A program made the position numbers and the translations under genes. Source: Brochothrix campestris FSL F6-1037 (GTDB lineage: Bacteria; Bacillota; Bacilli; Lactobacillales; Listeriaceae). From it: a stretch of DNA of 64,000 bases. This document shows, piece after piece, positions 45,545 to 58,229 of this stretch. Position 1 is the stretch's first letter; each line of letters opens with the position of its first letter. The notes beneath the pieces were generated by a model. That model searched no databases. It was not told where the DNA came from and saw only the letters and a list, made by a program, of their open reading frames with translations. The stretch spans positions 42,827 to 106,826 of the forward strand of contig NZ_AODH01000004.1 of NCBI RefSeq assembly GCF_000525915.1. The letters are read 5' to 3'.

Positions 45545-46009
45545 ATGTTAAAATATACCATCTGTTTTATTAAATATCACGATTCACTTTTACTGTTGAA
45601 TCGTTTAAAAGCGCCATGGATGGGCAGTTGGAATGGTGTCGGTGGCAAGTTGGAACCGAATGAAACGCCGCAAGCCTGTATCATTCGAGAAATACATGAA
45701 GAAACAGGGATACGTCTTGACAAAGTGACCGCGCGTGGTGAGATGCGATGGACTAATTTTGGCACCGCTAATGGAGGTATGTATTTATTTACCGCAGAAT
45801 TAACAAAAAAACCATTTGTTGGTCCGCAGGTGAGCATTGAAGGGTTATTGGATTTTAAAACAATTGAATGGGTGCTGTCACCGGATAATACAGGAGTGGT
45901 TAACAATATTAAACCGCTGTTAGCAACGCTGTTTGAGGCGGAGCCAACTAGTATTTACCAGGCAGATTATGAAGTGAACAATTTGATACGTTTTGTGAAA
46001 GTGCAGTAG
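45545..46009 (+). CDS. Nudix hydrolase
   Basis: 154 residues from ATG 45545 behind AAGAGGA. The Nudix box GX5EX7REUXEEXGU is complete at 34-56 (GKLEPNETPQACIIREIHEETGI region). WNGVGGKLE resembles MutT/8-oxo-dGTP or dihydroneopterin-type pyrophosphatases. Substrate unknown. Lies 48 bases after nos and 28 bases before the rodA-like gene. Confidence 0.9.
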   Translation: MLKYTICFIKYHDSLLLLNRLKAPWMGSWNGVGGKLEPNETPQACIIREIHEETGIRLDKVTARGEMRWTNFGTANGGMYLFTAELTKKPFVGPQVSIEGLLDFKTIEWVLSPDNTGVVNNIKPLLATLFEAEPTSIYQADYEVNNLIRFVKVQ

Positions 46010-46037
46010 CAGACGTTTGGATGGAAGAGGGAATGAT

Positions 46038-47243
46038 ATGGAAAATAAAAATAAAGGCCAACGGATTGACTATGGTATTATCGTCACGATGTTATTGTTT
46101 GCGGCCGTTAGCTTAATCGCAATTTATACCGCCTTAAATACGGATCCAGCCTATGGTCGTTCATTGGTTATTCGCCAAGGGGCATTTTACATAATCGGAG
46201 CAGTCGCAGTTGCTGTAATTATGCGGATTGATCGGGAACTCATGATTAAACTGACCCCGTATTTATACGTATTTGGGCTGTTTATTTTACTACTCGTCCT
46301 TATTCCTGGCATCGGTGTCGAAGTCAATGGGGCACGTAGTTGGATAAAACTTCCAGTTGTTGGGCAGTTTCAACCAGCTGAATTAATGAAGATTTGCCTC
46401 GTATTAATGCAAGGTAAAGTTATTATCGAACATAATAAGGCGGCTAAAATTAGAACAGTCAGAACCGACTGGGTGTTATTGTTTAAAATATCACTAACAT
46501 CGTTCATTCCATTTGTCTTAATTTTACTGGAGAACGATTTAGGAACCGGCTTAGTTATAATGGCGATTACGCTAGGTATGTTTATCATTTCAGGGATTAC
46601 GTGGCGGATTCTCTTACCCTTGATTTTAGGCGTGTTCTCATTAGGCGCAGCGATGATTTATACTGTAATGGTTAAACCAGAATGGCTCGCATTGATTGGT
46701 TTCAAACAGTATCAATTTGGACGAATCACCTCGTGGTTGGATCCTTATTCATCTGCTGATTCAGATGGCTATCAATTAATTTTAGCAATGCAAGCCATCG
46801 GATCGGGTGAAATTACCGGTTATGAAGGCACGAATGGAATGGCATCAATTCCCGAAGGTCATACCGATATGATTTTTGCGATGATTAATCATCACTGGGG
46901 CTTTATTGCCGGCAGTATCGTTATTGCCTTGTTCTTTATTCTCGTCTACCAAATTATTGGAACAGCCTTGGATTTAAAAGATGAGTTTTACGCGGTTATT
47001 TGTACCGGTGTTGTGATGACAATTATGTTCCATGTGCTTGAAAATGCCGGGATGACAATTGGCTTGCTACCGATTACAGGGATTCCATTGCCATTTATTA
47101 GTTATGGTGGGACCTCGCTCGTCGTTAACTTGTTAGGGATAGGTGTCATAATGTCGATGCGTTTTAACTCACCTGATTCAATGTTTTCGAAAGAAGAAAA
47201 AGAAACTGATATTGCCTTATATGATGTTAAGAAACGAAAATAA
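46038..47243 (+). CDS. RodA/FtsW family peptidoglycan polymerase (SEDS)
   Basis: 401 residues from ATG 46038 behind AGAGGGA. Ten hydrophobic segments; SEDS motifs GARSWIKLPVVGQFQPAELMKI, LLENDLGTGLVIM, AMQAIGSGEITGYEG, PEGHTDMIFAMINHHWGF and PFISYGGTSLVVNLLGIGV. It polymerises glycan strands from lipid II in elongation or division. Its place upstream of the ArsC-like gene and gcvH is like that of a RodA/FtsW gene in Listeria. RodA versus FtsW is not settled by sequence. Confidence 0.92.
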   Translation: MENKNKGQRIDYGIIVTMLLFAAVSLIAIYTALNTDPAYGRSLVIRQGAFYIIGAVAVAVIMRIDRELMIKLTPYLYVFGLFILLLVLIPGIGVEVNGARSWIKLPVVGQFQPAELMKICLVLMQGKVIIEHNKAAKIRTVRTDWVLLFKISLTSFIPFVLILLENDLGTGLVIMAITLGMFIISGITWRILLPLILGVFSLGAAMIYTVMVKPEWLALIGFKQYQFGRITSWLDPYSSADSDGYQLILAMQAIGSGEITGYEGTNGMASIPEGHTDMIFAMINHHWGFIAGSIVIALFFILVYQIIGTALDLKDEFYAVICTGVVMTIMFHVLENAGMTIGLLPITGIPLPFISYGGTSLVVNLLGIGVIMSMRFNSPDSMFSKEEKETDIALYDVKKRK

Positions 47244-47248
47244 TAACT

Positions 47249-47289
47249 GCCGTCAGCACCTTCCTTACAGAAAGATGCTGGCTTTTTTT
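47249..47289 (+). terminator. Rho-independent terminator
   Basis: GCCGTCAGCACC pairs imperfectly with GATGCTGGC around a 13-base loop, followed by seven T, just after the SEDS gene. Confidence 0.8.
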
Positions 47290-47381
47290 ATTCAGAATCT
47301 TTCCGCTAAAAGGTTGTCCAAATACTAAAAATCAACTATGATAAGGATAGAAACAGAAAAAAGAAGAGTGAGGGATAATAA

Positions 47382-47735
47382 ATGATTAAATTTTATGAAT
47401 ACCCTAAGTGTACGACGTGTAAGAAAGCCAAAAAATGGTTGTCTGATAACGATGTCGCTTTTGAAGCAATTGATATCGTAGAAGAAACACCGACTGCCGC
47501 ACAATTAAAAGCAGCCTTTGAGAAAACAAACTTACCAATCAAACGTTTTTTCAACACAAGTGGTCAAAAATACCGCGAATCAAACTTAAAAAATAAGATT
47601 GATCGCATGACAAATGATGAAATTTTCGCCTTACTTGCAACTGATGGGATGTTAATTAAACGTCCATTAGCAATCAGTGATGAGATGGTTACCTTAGGTT
47701 TTAAAGAAGAAGATTACGCGCGTTTTTGGAAATAA
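47382..47735 (+). CDS. ArsC/Spx-family thioredoxin-fold protein (YusI-like)
   Basis: 117 residues. MIKFYEYPKCTTCKKAKKWL gives a redox pair Cys10/Cys13; the family helix pattern NTSGQKYRE and KRPLAI follow. In Bacillus the YusI gene of this family precedes gcvH exactly as here. True arsenate reduction is doubtful; a thiol-redox role is more likely. Confidence 0.88.
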   Translation: MIKFYEYPKCTTCKKAKKWLSDNDVAFEAIDIVEETPTAAQLKAAFEKTNLPIKRFFNTSGQKYRESNLKNKIDRMTNDEIFALLATDGMLIKRPLAISDEMVTLGFKEEDYARFWK

Positions 47736-47767
47736 AACTAAACTAACTGAAAAGGGGTTTTTTTAAT

Positions 47768-48151
47768 ATGACTGATTACAAAGCTTATAAATACACAGAG
47801 GAACATGAATGGGTAAAAAAAGACGGCGATAATTACTACATCGGTATTTCATTACATGCACAAGATGAACTAGGCGATATCGTTTTTGTTGAAGTTCCTG
47901 AAGTCGATGATACAATCGAAAAAGGCGATTCATTCGGAAGTGTTGAATCTGTTAAAACAGTCTCAGAACTTTATGCACCAGTTGGTGGTACCGTTGTTTC
48001 AGTCAATGAGCTACTTGAAGATGAGCCTGAAACGTTAAACCAAGATCCGTATGAAAAAGGTTGGATTTGTGCATTAACCGATGTTGATGAGGCAGCTTAT
48101 AATGAGCTACTAACATATGAACAGTACGAAGCATTTATCGCAGAAGCATAA
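47768..48151 (+). CDS. gcvH: glycine cleavage system H protein
   Basis: 127 residues. The lipoylated Lys63 lies in the motif [14 protein letters not shown], with [12 protein letters not shown] at the start and [10 protein letters not shown] near the end. GcvH carries the aminomethyl group between P and T proteins, and in Firmicutes is also the lipoyl relay for other complexes. No gcvP or gcvT genes are here, so the relay role may dominate. AAAGGGG lies upstream. Confidence 0.97.
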   Translation: MTDYKAYKYTEEHEWVKKDGDNYYIGISLHAQDELGDIVFVEVPEVDDTIEKGDSFGSVESVKTVSELYAPVGGTVVSVNELLEDEPETLNQDPYEKGWICALTDVDEAAYNELLTYEQYEAFIAEA

Positions 48152-48296
48152 AAGAGAGCAATAAAAGTGAAGGCAGCAGGCATAACTTCGCAGATGTTGA
48201 CATGTGAAAGAAGCGCGACTAATGACAGTCGCTGACTTTCGCATCAAATATCCCAGCTGTTAGCTTATTCAACGCTCAAATCAAAGCAGTTTAATT

Positions 48297-48358
48297 CCAC
48301 TTTGACTATCATCTGAAATCATTCAAGGCGACAGACGCTTTGAATGATTTTTATTTTA
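48297..48358 (+). terminator. terminator with conserved upstream block, copy C
   Basis: CAGTTTAATTCCACTTTG (48297 onward, block to 48326) matches copies A and B with a few changes and is followed by the hairpin AATCATTCAA/TTGAATGATT and T-rich sequence. It ends the gcvH transcript. Confidence 0.8.
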
Positions 48359-48373
48359 AGAAGGAGGGATGTC

Positions 48374-48697
48374 ATGCAAGAGTGGTACGAACCCTCATTT
48401 CATGAAGCAAGGGAACAGCAGCGCGCCTTTGCCGTCTTGTTTTACACACCGATGTGTGGCAGTTGTCACGTCGTGGAACGACAACTCGATATTATTGCAG
48501 AGACAGTTCCAGAACTGACGTTAGTTAAAATGAATCTCAATTATTTACCGAAAATCGTGCAAACTTATCAAATTCAAAGCGTTCCAAGCGTGTACCGCTT
48601 TGATACGAACGGTGTCGTCAAGCGCCTCACCGTGATTGATAATGTGACCGAATTGTATCGTGAGTTAATAGTGCTAAAAAAAAAAGTGAAACAGTGA
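48374..48697 (+). CDS. thioredoxin-like protein (YusE-like)
   Basis: 107 residues from ATG 48374 behind GGAGGG; the longer frame to 48344 begins inside the preceding terminator. Thioredoxin fold with active-site pair Cys28/Cys31 (YTPMCGSCHVVERQL) and the cis-Pro segment IQSVPSVYRF. The usual WCGPC is changed to MCGSC. Same place as yusE between gcvH and metNPQ in Bacillus. Confidence 0.88.
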   Translation: MQEWYEPSFHEAREQQRAFAVLFYTPMCGSCHVVERQLDIIAETVPELTLVKMNLNYLPKIVQTYQIQSVPSVYRFDTNGVVKRLTVIDNVTELYRELIVLKKKVKQ

Positions 48698-48726
48698 TTG
48701 ACTTGTGTAGCGCAAGCCTTTATAAT
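48698..48726 (+). promoter_or_regulatory. promoter of the met transporter operon
   Basis: TTGACT (48698-48703) and TATAAT (48721-48726) are 17 bases apart, 30 bases before the riboswitch. Confidence 0.88.
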
Positions 48727-48756
48727 TACGTTAATAAGTATAACTTTATATGATAT

Positions 48757-48923
48757 TTCTTATCAAGAGTGGTGGAGGGACTTGCCCGATGAAACCCAGC
48801 AACCCCATGAGAATGGACGGTGCTAAATCAAGCTAAGTGAGTGATCACTTAGAAAGATGAGAAGCGGGCTATTCTAATAATAGACGTTTCACATCTTTCT
48901 GAAATTCAGAAAGATGTTTTTTT
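48757..48923 (+). promoter_or_regulatory. SAM-I (S-box) riboswitch with terminator
   Basis: The leader contains the conserved S-box blocks TTATCAAGAGTGGTGGAGGGA, GCCCGATGAAACCCAGCAAC and AATGGACGGTGCTAAATC-like order, closed by P1 TTCTTATC with GATGAGAA (48855-48862). The expression platform is hairpin ACATCTTTCTGAAATTCAG/CAGAAAGATGT with seven T (48891-48923). High S-adenosylmethionine should stop transcription before metN. Confidence 0.97.
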
Positions 48924-48960
48924 ATGCTTAAAAAGCGGTTAATAAGAAAGGTTGGAGCAG

Positions 48961-49983
48961 ATGATTAAATTAGAAAATGTCAGCAAGACGTTTCAAACGC
49001 GCAACGGTGCAGTAGACGCTGTTAAAAATGTTAGTTTTGAGATTGAAACTGGCGAAATTTTCGGAATAATCGGCTATTCGGGAGCAGGTAAAAGTACGCT
49101 TATCCGGATGTTTAATGGCCTTGAAACACCAACAGCCGGTAATATTCAGTTAAATGATATCGCCATTTCAAATATCCAAGGGGCAGACCTTCGCAAGGCA
49201 CGCCAAAAAATCGGCATGATTTTTCAACACTTTAACTTGTTATGGTCACGCACAGTCGCCGAAAATATTGCGTTTCCATTGGAAATTGCTGGTGTGAAAA
49301 AAGCAGAACGTGAGCGTCGTGTAGCTGAACTGATCCACTTAGTTGGCTTAGACGGACGTGACAAATCGTATCCCGCACAACTCAGTGGCGGTCAAAAACA
49401 ACGGGTCGGCATTGCCCGAGCGTTAGCCAATGATCCTGACGTGTTGCTGTGTGATGAGGCGACCAGTGCGCTCGATCCACAGACAACAAGTGAGGTACTC
49501 AACTTGTTAACCGATATTAACAAACGTCTTGGCTTAACAATTATCCTAATTACGCATGAAATGCCCGTTATCCGTAAAATCTGTAACCGTGTCGCAGTGA
49601 TGGAAGGCGGTAAAGTCGTCGAATTAGGCGAGGTCTTGACGGTATTCCAAACACCACAACAAGAAATCACCCGTCGTTTCGTCTCGCAGGCCACTGATGA
49701 TACCCAAACAGCTGAGATTGAACAAATGTTGATTGAAACGTATCCGACCGGTTTACTAGCGCGCTTAGTCTTTACAGCCTCACAAACGACGCAGCCAGTC
49801 ATTACCGACTTGGCGAAAAAATTCGACATCGATATTAGCATTTTACATGGATCGATGACACAAACACGCAACGGTGCGTATGGTTTCCTCTTTATCCAAC
49901 TGGTTGGGGCCGAAGCGAACATTGCAGCAACGAAAGCATACCTAGCAGAGATTGACGTCAGAATGGAAGTGATTCGTGCATGA
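48961..49983 (+). CDS. metN: methionine ABC transporter ATPase
   Basis: 340 residues from ATG 48961. Walker A GYSGAGKST, signature LSGGQKQR, Walker B VLLCDEATSALDP, plus the C-terminal NIL domain (about 265-340, FTASQTTQPVITDLAKKFDIDISIL) that senses internal methionine. Overlaps metP by four bases. Under the S-box. Confidence 0.96.
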   Translation: MIKLENVSKTFQTRNGAVDAVKNVSFEIETGEIFGIIGYSGAGKSTLIRMFNGLETPTAGNIQLNDIAISNIQGADLRKARQKIGMIFQHFNLLWSRTVAENIAFPLEIAGVKKAERERRVAELIHLVGLDGRDKSYPAQLSGGQKQRVGIARALANDPDVLLCDEATSALDPQTTSEVLNLLTDINKRLGLTIILITHEMPVIRKICNRVAVMEGGKVVELGEVLTVFQTPQQEITRRFVSQATDDTQTAEIEQMLIETYPTGLLARLVFTASQTTQPVITDLAKKFDIDISILHGSMTQTRNGAYGFLFIQLVGAEANIAATKAYLAEIDVRMEVIRA

Positions 49984-50657
49984 ATGAATTAATGGAAAAA
50001 TGGTTACCGAATATTAGCTGGTCAGAAGTATGGACGGCGACGCAAGAAACGTTAATTATGACAGTTATCTCAATCGTCTTTGTCTTTATTTTAGGCCTGT
50101 TACTCGCGTTACTCTTATTTTTAACACGCGATCAAAGCAACATCTTCATTAAACTAATCAATTGGGTGTCAGTGGCCTTCGTTAATATTTTCCGCTCGAT
50201 TCCGTTCATCATCTTAATCGTCCTCCTGATGCCATTTACGAAAACCATCATGGGAACAGTCATTGGTACTGCGGGCGCATTCCCGGCCTTGATCATTTCA
50301 GCGGCACCATTTTATGCCCGCCTCGTTGAAATCGCCTTCGTTGAAATTGATAAAGGTGTGATTGAAGCGAGTCGTGCAATGGGTGCGAGTCAATGGACGA
50401 TTATTCGTAAAGTATTATTGCCTGAAGCGATGCCGGCCATTATTTCTGGCTTAACCGTAACGACGATTTCATTGATTGGCTACACGGCAATGGCGGGGGT
50501 TATCGGCGCTGGTGGTTTAGGAAACATGGCTTACTTCACTGGTTTCCAACGCTCACAAAATGATGTGACATTTGTAACAACTGTTATTATTTTAATCCTC
50601 GTCTTTATTATCCAATTTATTGGCGATAAGATTACAACGAAACTTGATAAACGTTAA
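49980..50657 (+). CDS. metP: methionine ABC transporter permease
   Basis: 225 residues, five helices, with FRSIPFIILIVLLMPFTK and the EAA loop EIDKGVIEASRAMGASQWTIIRKVLLPEA. Coupled to metN by ATGA. Confidence 0.95.
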   Translation: MNELMEKWLPNISWSEVWTATQETLIMTVISIVFVFILGLLLALLLFLTRDQSNIFIKLINWVSVAFVNIFRSIPFIILIVLLMPFTKTIMGTVIGTAGAFPALIISAAPFYARLVEIAFVEIDKGVIEASRAMGASQWTIIRKVLLPEAMPAIISGLTVTTISLIGYTAMAGVIGAGGLGNMAYFTGFQRSQNDVTFVTTVIILILVFIIQFIGDKITTKLDKR

Positions 50658-50680
50658 TTAATTAAATGGGGGGAACAAAC

Positions 50681-51499
50681 ATGAAAAAAATCATTTTAAG
50701 TCTTGTTACTGTATTAGTACTTGTCACCTTAGCTGCCTGTGGTGGCAATGATGACGCCAAAAAAGACAGTGCTAAACTGGTGGTCGGTGCCTCAAACGTG
50801 CCGCACGCTGAGATTTTAGAAAAAGCAAAACCACTCCTTGCAAAAGAAGGGGTCGAACTTGAAATCAAAAAGTACCAAGATTACATTTTACCAAATAAAC
50901 AATTGGCATCAGGTGATTTAGATGCCAACTATTTCCAACATATTCCTTACTTAGAACAATACAACAAAGATAACGAGACCGATTTAGTCAGTGCCGGCAA
51001 AATTCATATTGAACCGTTCGGTATTTATTCAGCTAAATTCAAAAAAGTCAGTGATATCAAAGACGGTGCGACGATTTTAATTAGTAACAGCACAGCTGAC
51101 CAAGGACGGATTTTAATGTTACTTGAGCAAGAAGGGCTCGTTAAAATTAACGACAGCATTAAAGATAAAGTCACAGCTACAATTAAAGATATTGACAACA
51201 TCAAACACTTGAAATTTTTAAATCAAGTTGATCCTGGCCTCTTGGCACAAGCGTATAAAAACGAGGAAGCTGATTTATATGCCATCAATACTAACTATGC
51301 GATTGATGCGGGCTTGCAACCGACAGAAGATGCGTTGATTCTTGAAAATTCTGACTCACCATACGCGAACATTGTAGCGGTGAACAAAGCAGATAAAGAC
51401 AATGCTAATATTAAAAAATTAATTAAAGTATTGCACTCGAAAGCAATTCAAGACTTCATTACTGACAAATATGAGGGTGCGGTTTTACCAACCAAGTAA
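50681..51499 (+). CDS. metQ: methionine-binding lipoprotein 1
   Basis: 272 residues from ATG 50681 (GGGGGGA upstream). Lipobox LAAC, then the NlpA/MetQ fold: VVGASNVPHAEILE, KKYQDYILPNKQLASGDLDANYFQHIPYLEQYN, AGKIHIEPFGIYS. Binds D/L-methionine outside the membrane and delivers it to MetNP. A second, closely related copy follows. Confidence 0.95.
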   Translation: MKKIILSLVTVLVLVTLAACGGNDDAKKDSAKLVVGASNVPHAEILEKAKPLLAKEGVELEIKKYQDYILPNKQLASGDLDANYFQHIPYLEQYNKDNETDLVSAGKIHIEPFGIYSAKFKKVSDIKDGATILISNSTADQGRILMLLEQEGLVKINDSIKDKVTATIKDIDNIKHLKFLNQVDPGLLAQAYKNEEADLYAINTNYAIDAGLQPTEDALILENSDSPYANIVAVNKADKDNANIKKLIKVLHSKAIQDFITDKYEGAVLPTK

Positions 51500-51507
51500 C
51501 GATATAA

Positions 51508-51542
51508 CAATAGTGTGGGAGTTCGCTCCTTCGCTATTTTAT
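51508..51542 (+). terminator. hairpin between the two metQ genes
   Basis: AATAG...GGAG-TTCG-CTCC...CTATT forms a stable two-part stem with a TTCG loop, followed by TTTATATA. It could reduce read-through into the second metQ or protect upstream mRNA. Confidence 0.6.
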
Positions 51543-51598
51543 ATATAGTTCAAAAAGAGTGAATATTCGCAATATTTATCAATTAGGAGGAATGGGAT

Positions 51599-52426
51599 AT
51601 GAAAAAAGCAATTTTAGTAATTATTAGCGCCATTTTATTAGTGGTATTGGCAGCATGTGGGTCAGCCGATGCGACAGCCGAGAAGAAAGAGAAAACAACG
51701 ACGTTAGTGATAGGGGCATCTAACGTACCGCATGCCGAAATTTTAGAAGAGGCAAAACCAATCTTGAAAAAAGAAGGTATTATCTTAGATATTAAAAAAT
51801 ACCAAGATTACATCTTACCGAATAAAAACTTAGCAGATGGTGAATTAGACGCCAACTACTTCCAACATATTCCCTTTTTGGAGTTATCGAATAAAGAAAA
51901 CGACACAGACTTAGTCAATGCCGGTAAAATTCATATTGAGCCCTTCGGTATTTACTCATCGAAATACAAAGATGTGGCTGATGTCAAAGACGGCGCAACC
52001 ATTTTAATTAGTAATAACGTTGCTGAACATGGTCGTATTTTAATGTTATTAGAAAAAGAAGGCTTAGTGAAGATTAACGATTCAGTTGAAAATAAAGTCG
52101 ATGCGACCCTCGATGATATTGAAAACACGAAACACTTGAAATTCTTAAATCAAATCGATCCAGGTTTACTTGCAAAAGCCTATAAAAATGACGAGGCTGA
52201 TCTTTATGCCATCAATACGAACTATGCGTTAGATGCGGGCTTGAAACCAACGGAAGATGCCTTAATTTTAGAGGATGCTGATTCACCGTATGCAAATGTG
52301 ATTGCGGTTAATGCCAAGGATAAAAACAAGGCAGCCATCAAAAAATTAGTTGCAGTTTTACAATCAAAAGAAATCCAAGATTTTATTACTGATAAATATG
52401 AAGGTGCCGTTGTGCCAGTGAAGTAG
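51599..52426 (+). CDS. metQ: methionine-binding lipoprotein 2
   Basis: 275 residues, highly similar along its length to the preceding MetQ: same lipobox LAAC, VIGASNVPHAEILEEAKP, KKYQDYILPNKNLADGELDANYFQHIPFLE. The signal peptide and the linker after the Cys differ. Separate AGGAGG before the start. Tandem duplication suggests different ligand preference (for example methionine isomers or sulfoxide) or dosage. A terminator follows. Confidence 0.93.
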   Translation: MKKAILVIISAILLVVLAACGSADATAEKKEKTTTLVIGASNVPHAEILEEAKPILKKEGIILDIKKYQDYILPNKNLADGELDANYFQHIPFLELSNKENDTDLVNAGKIHIEPFGIYSSKYKDVADVKDGATILISNNVAEHGRILMLLEKEGLVKINDSVENKVDATLDDIENTKHLKFLNQIDPGLLAKAYKNDEADLYAINTNYALDAGLKPTEDALILEDADSPYANVIAVNAKDKNKAAIKKLVAVLQSKEIQDFITDKYEGAVVPVK

Positions 52427-52492
52427 ATAGCACTGGCACACGCATTTTCCTGAAAGCTTGACGATTCGTGTAGCTAGGATTTTTCAGTAATG

Positions 52493-52525
52493 AAAGGAGA
52501 GACGTTACATGTCTCTCCTTTTTTA
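52493..52525 (+). terminator. Rho-independent terminator of the met operon
   Basis: AAAGGAGAGAC pairs exactly with GTCTCTCCTTT across a seven-base loop, with T-run. Confidence 0.93.
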
Positions 52526-52579
52526 ATGTGGATCAAGAATTTATCAATTTAAAAGGCATACAATGTTTTCGTAATTTGT

Positions 52580-52678
52580 TACAATAAGGGTATGACAGTA
52601 TGCTGAATTTGATTATCAATTTGAATCATCTAAGTGATAATCGCTAAAAGAAACCTTACACTGATGTGATTTCAGCAT
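52580..52678 (+). promoter_or_regulatory. suf promoter -10 and structured leader
   Basis: A TACAAT -10-like hexamer (52580-52585) is followed by two nested perfect 8-bp stems: ATGCTGAA (52600-52607) with TTCAGCAT (52671-52678), and inside it GATTATCA (52611-52618) with TGATAATC (52635-52642). Together they form a compact leader 60 bases before sufC. No known riboswitch was recognised. Confidence 0.5.
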
Positions 52679-52738
52679 TGCTTTTAGATTAAAATCATAC
52701 TAAACTAATAATTATTAGAAAAAGTTGGAGGGATATTA

Positions 52739-53521
52739 ATGAGCACGTTACAAGTGAAAGATTTACATGTGTCAATTGAAGGAAAAGAAATTTTAAAAGG
52801 TGTTAACCTAACAATGAATTCCGGTGAAGTACATGCCATTATGGGACCAAACGGAACAGGTAAATCAACTTTATCATCAGCAATTATGGGGCATCCCTCA
52901 TACGAAGTAACGTCTGGTGAAATTTTATTAGACGGCGAAGATGTCTTAGAAATGGAAGTTGATGAACGCGCACGCGCAGGTCTTTTCTTAGCAATGCAAT
53001 ACCCAAGTGAAGTCACTGGGATTACAAACGCTGAATTTATTCGTTCAGCAATCAACGCTCGTCGTGAAGAAGGCGACGAAATGCCAATTATGAAATACTT
53101 GAAACAATTAGATAAAACAATGGAAGGCCTTGAAATGACTGAAGAAATGGCAGAACGTTATGTCAACGAAGGTTTTTCTGGTGGTGAAAAGAAACGTAAC
53201 GAAATTTTACAAATGATGATGATCAAACCTAAATTCGCAATTTTGGATGAGATTGACTCAGGCTTAGATATCGATGCATTGAAAATCGTTTCTAAAGGTG
53301 TCAATGAAATGCGTGGCGACGACTTTGGTTGCATGATTATTACCCATTACCAACGTCTCTTAAACTACATTACACCCGATCACGTTCATGTGATGATGAA
53401 CGGTAAAGTTGCTTTATCAGGTGGACCAGAATTAGCTAAACGCTTAGAAGCGGAAGGTTATGAAGGCATTCGTGCTGAATTAGGACTTGAAGTAGATGCG
53501 AAAGAAGTAGCAAACGACTAA
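52739..53521 (+). CDS. sufC: Fe-S cluster assembly ATPase
   Basis: 260 residues, ABC-type ATPase: Walker A GPNGTGKST, signature FSGGEKKRNE, Walker B AILDEIDSGLDIDAL. Forms the SufBCD scaffold complex in the cytoplasm that builds Fe-S clusters. First gene of sufCDSUB, 19 bases before sufD. Confidence 0.97.
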   Translation: MSTLQVKDLHVSIEGKEILKGVNLTMNSGEVHAIMGPNGTGKSTLSSAIMGHPSYEVTSGEILLDGEDVLEMEVDERARAGLFLAMQYPSEVTGITNAEFIRSAINARREEGDEMPIMKYLKQLDKTMEGLEMTEEMAERYVNEGFSGGEKKRNEILQMMMIKPKFAILDEIDSGLDIDALKIVSKGVNEMRGDDFGCMIITHYQRLLNYITPDHVHVMMNGKVALSGGPELAKRLEAEGYEGIRAELGLEVDAKEVAND

Positions 53522-53540
53522 AAAAGGGAGGAAGATACAG

Positions 53541-56516
<2,976 letters not shown>

Positions 56517-56531
56517 CGAGGAGGAATGACA

Positions 56532-57929
56532 ATGGCTCCCAATATGCCAGAATTAAGCGATTATGAATATGGTTTCCACGATAAGGACGTCTCTATTTTT
56601 AGAACAGAACGTGGCTTAACAGCTGAAATCGTTACTGAAATTTCCAACATGAAAAAAGAACCACAATGGATGCTTGACTTCCGTTTACGTTCCCTAGAAC
56701 AATTTTATAAAATGCCAATGCCAATTTGGGGTGGTGACCTCTCTGAACTGAAATTTGAGGACATTACGTATTACGTTAAACCGTCTGAAGGAACAGTAAG
56801 TGACTGGGATGAAGTACCAGCTGAAATCAAGGCAACGTTTGATAAACTTGGTATTCCAGAGGCTGAACAAAAATATTTAGCCGGTGCATCTGCACAGTAC
56901 GAATCAGAAGTGGTGTATCACAACATTCAAAAAGACCTTGAAGACAAGGGTGTTATTTTTAAAGATACCGACTCAGCCTTACGCGAAAATGAAGCTATTT
57001 TCCGTGAGTACTTCGGTAAAATTATCCCACCGCAAGATAATAAGTTTTCAGCCTTGAACTCAGCCGTTTGGTCGGGTGGCTCGTTCATCTACTGCCCACC
57101 TGGTGTAAAGGTAGAAACGCCATTACAAGCGTACTTCCGTATTAACTCACCGAATATGGGCCAATTTGAACGAACGTTGATTATCGTTGACGAAGGCGGT
57201 TCAATCAACTATGTTGAAGGCTGTACTGCTCCTGTTTATACGACGAACTCACTGCACTCTGCTGTCGTTGAAATCATGGTAAAAGAAGGCGGCTATTGCC
57301 GTTATACGACGATTCAAAACTGGGCGAACAACGTTTATAACTTAGTGACAAAACGTACATTCTGTGATGCAAATGCAACAATGGAATGGATTGATGGGAA
57401 CATTGGTTCAAAATTAACAATGAAATACCCATCGGTTTACCTTCGGGGCGAAGGCGCGCGTGGCACAACCTTAACAATTGCGATTGGTGGCCGTGGCCAA
57501 CGTCAAGATACCGGAACAAAAATGATTCACTTGGCGCCAAACACATCTTCTTCGATTGTCTCGAAATCAATTGCTAAACAAGGTGGTAACGTTACTTATC
57601 GTGGGATGGTTCACTTTGGTCGTAAAGCGAAAAATGCGCGTTCGAATATCGAATGTGATACGCTCATTATGGACCATGAATCAACGTCGGATACGATTCC
57701 GTACAACGAAATTTTAAACAGTCAAATTTCATTAGAACATGAGGCTAAAGTGTCACGTGTATCTGAAGAACAGTTATTTTACCTCATGAGCCGTGGCTTG
57801 ACTGAAGTAGAAGCAACTGAAATGATTGTAATGGGCTTTATTGAACCCTTTACCAAAGAATTACCGATGGAATATGCCGTTGAAATGAACCGTCTCATTA
57901 AATTTGAGATGGAAGGATCAATTGGTTAG
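56532..57929 (+). CDS. sufB: Fe-S cluster assembly scaffold protein
   Basis: 465 residues from ATG 56532 behind GAGGAGG (the ATG at 56526 lies too near). Long conserved blocks: [93 protein letters not shown]. The cluster-building site lies with SufD. Last gene of the operon. Confidence 0.97.
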   Translation: MAPNMPELSDYEYGFHDKDVSIFRTERGLTAEIVTEISNMKKEPQWMLDFRLRSLEQFYKMPMPIWGGDLSELKFEDITYYVKPSEGTVSDWDEVPAEIKATFDKLGIPEAEQKYLAGASAQYESEVVYHNIQKDLEDKGVIFKDTDSALRENEAIFREYFGKIIPPQDNKFSALNSAVWSGGSFIYCPPGVKVETPLQAYFRINSPNMGQFERTLIIVDEGGSINYVEGCTAPVYTTNSLHSAVVEIMVKEGGYCRYTTIQNWANNVYNLVTKRTFCDANATMEWIDGNIGSKLTMKYPSVYLRGEGARGTTLTIAIGGRGQRQDTGTKMIHLAPNTSSSIVSKSIAKQGGNVTYRGMVHFGRKAKNARSNIECDTLIMDHESTSDTIPYNEILNSQISLEHEAKVSRVSEEQLFYLMSRGLTEVEATEMIVMGFIEPFTKELPMEYAVEMNRLIKFEMEGSIG

Positions 57930-57938
57930 AGATTAAAA

Positions 57939-57982
57939 CAAAGCTAGGGCTGCTGTTACATTGGCAGCTTTGGCTTTTTTTT
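57939..57982 (+). terminator. Rho-independent terminator of the suf operon
   Basis: AAAGC...CTGC pairs with GCAG...GCTTT around a ten-base loop and is followed by eight T. Confidence 0.85.
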
Positions 57983-58229
57983 ATAGCTCTTTTTTCATCA
58001 AAGACGGCTAACAAAGATGGTGTGGTTGTGTTGTCGGTTGGTACTCTTTAGTTTCTCTACAATTGCACTCATAATCAGTGTCACTAAAATATTGGGGGTG
58101 GTATGTGCATCGCTATTCAAAACAACGTCAGCAATTTGTAAGTGAATTAAGCGGTCATGTTGAGAAATGATCAGTGGCTGCCTATAGTCAACTGCTGGAC
58201 TACCTGCTAGTTATACAATTTAATTATCA

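Noticed and set aside
58105..58170. 21-residue GTG-initiated small gene behind GGGGGTGG
   Set aside because: Too short, no hydrophobic or signal features, and no coupling to a neighbour; kept only as a note in the intergenic entry.
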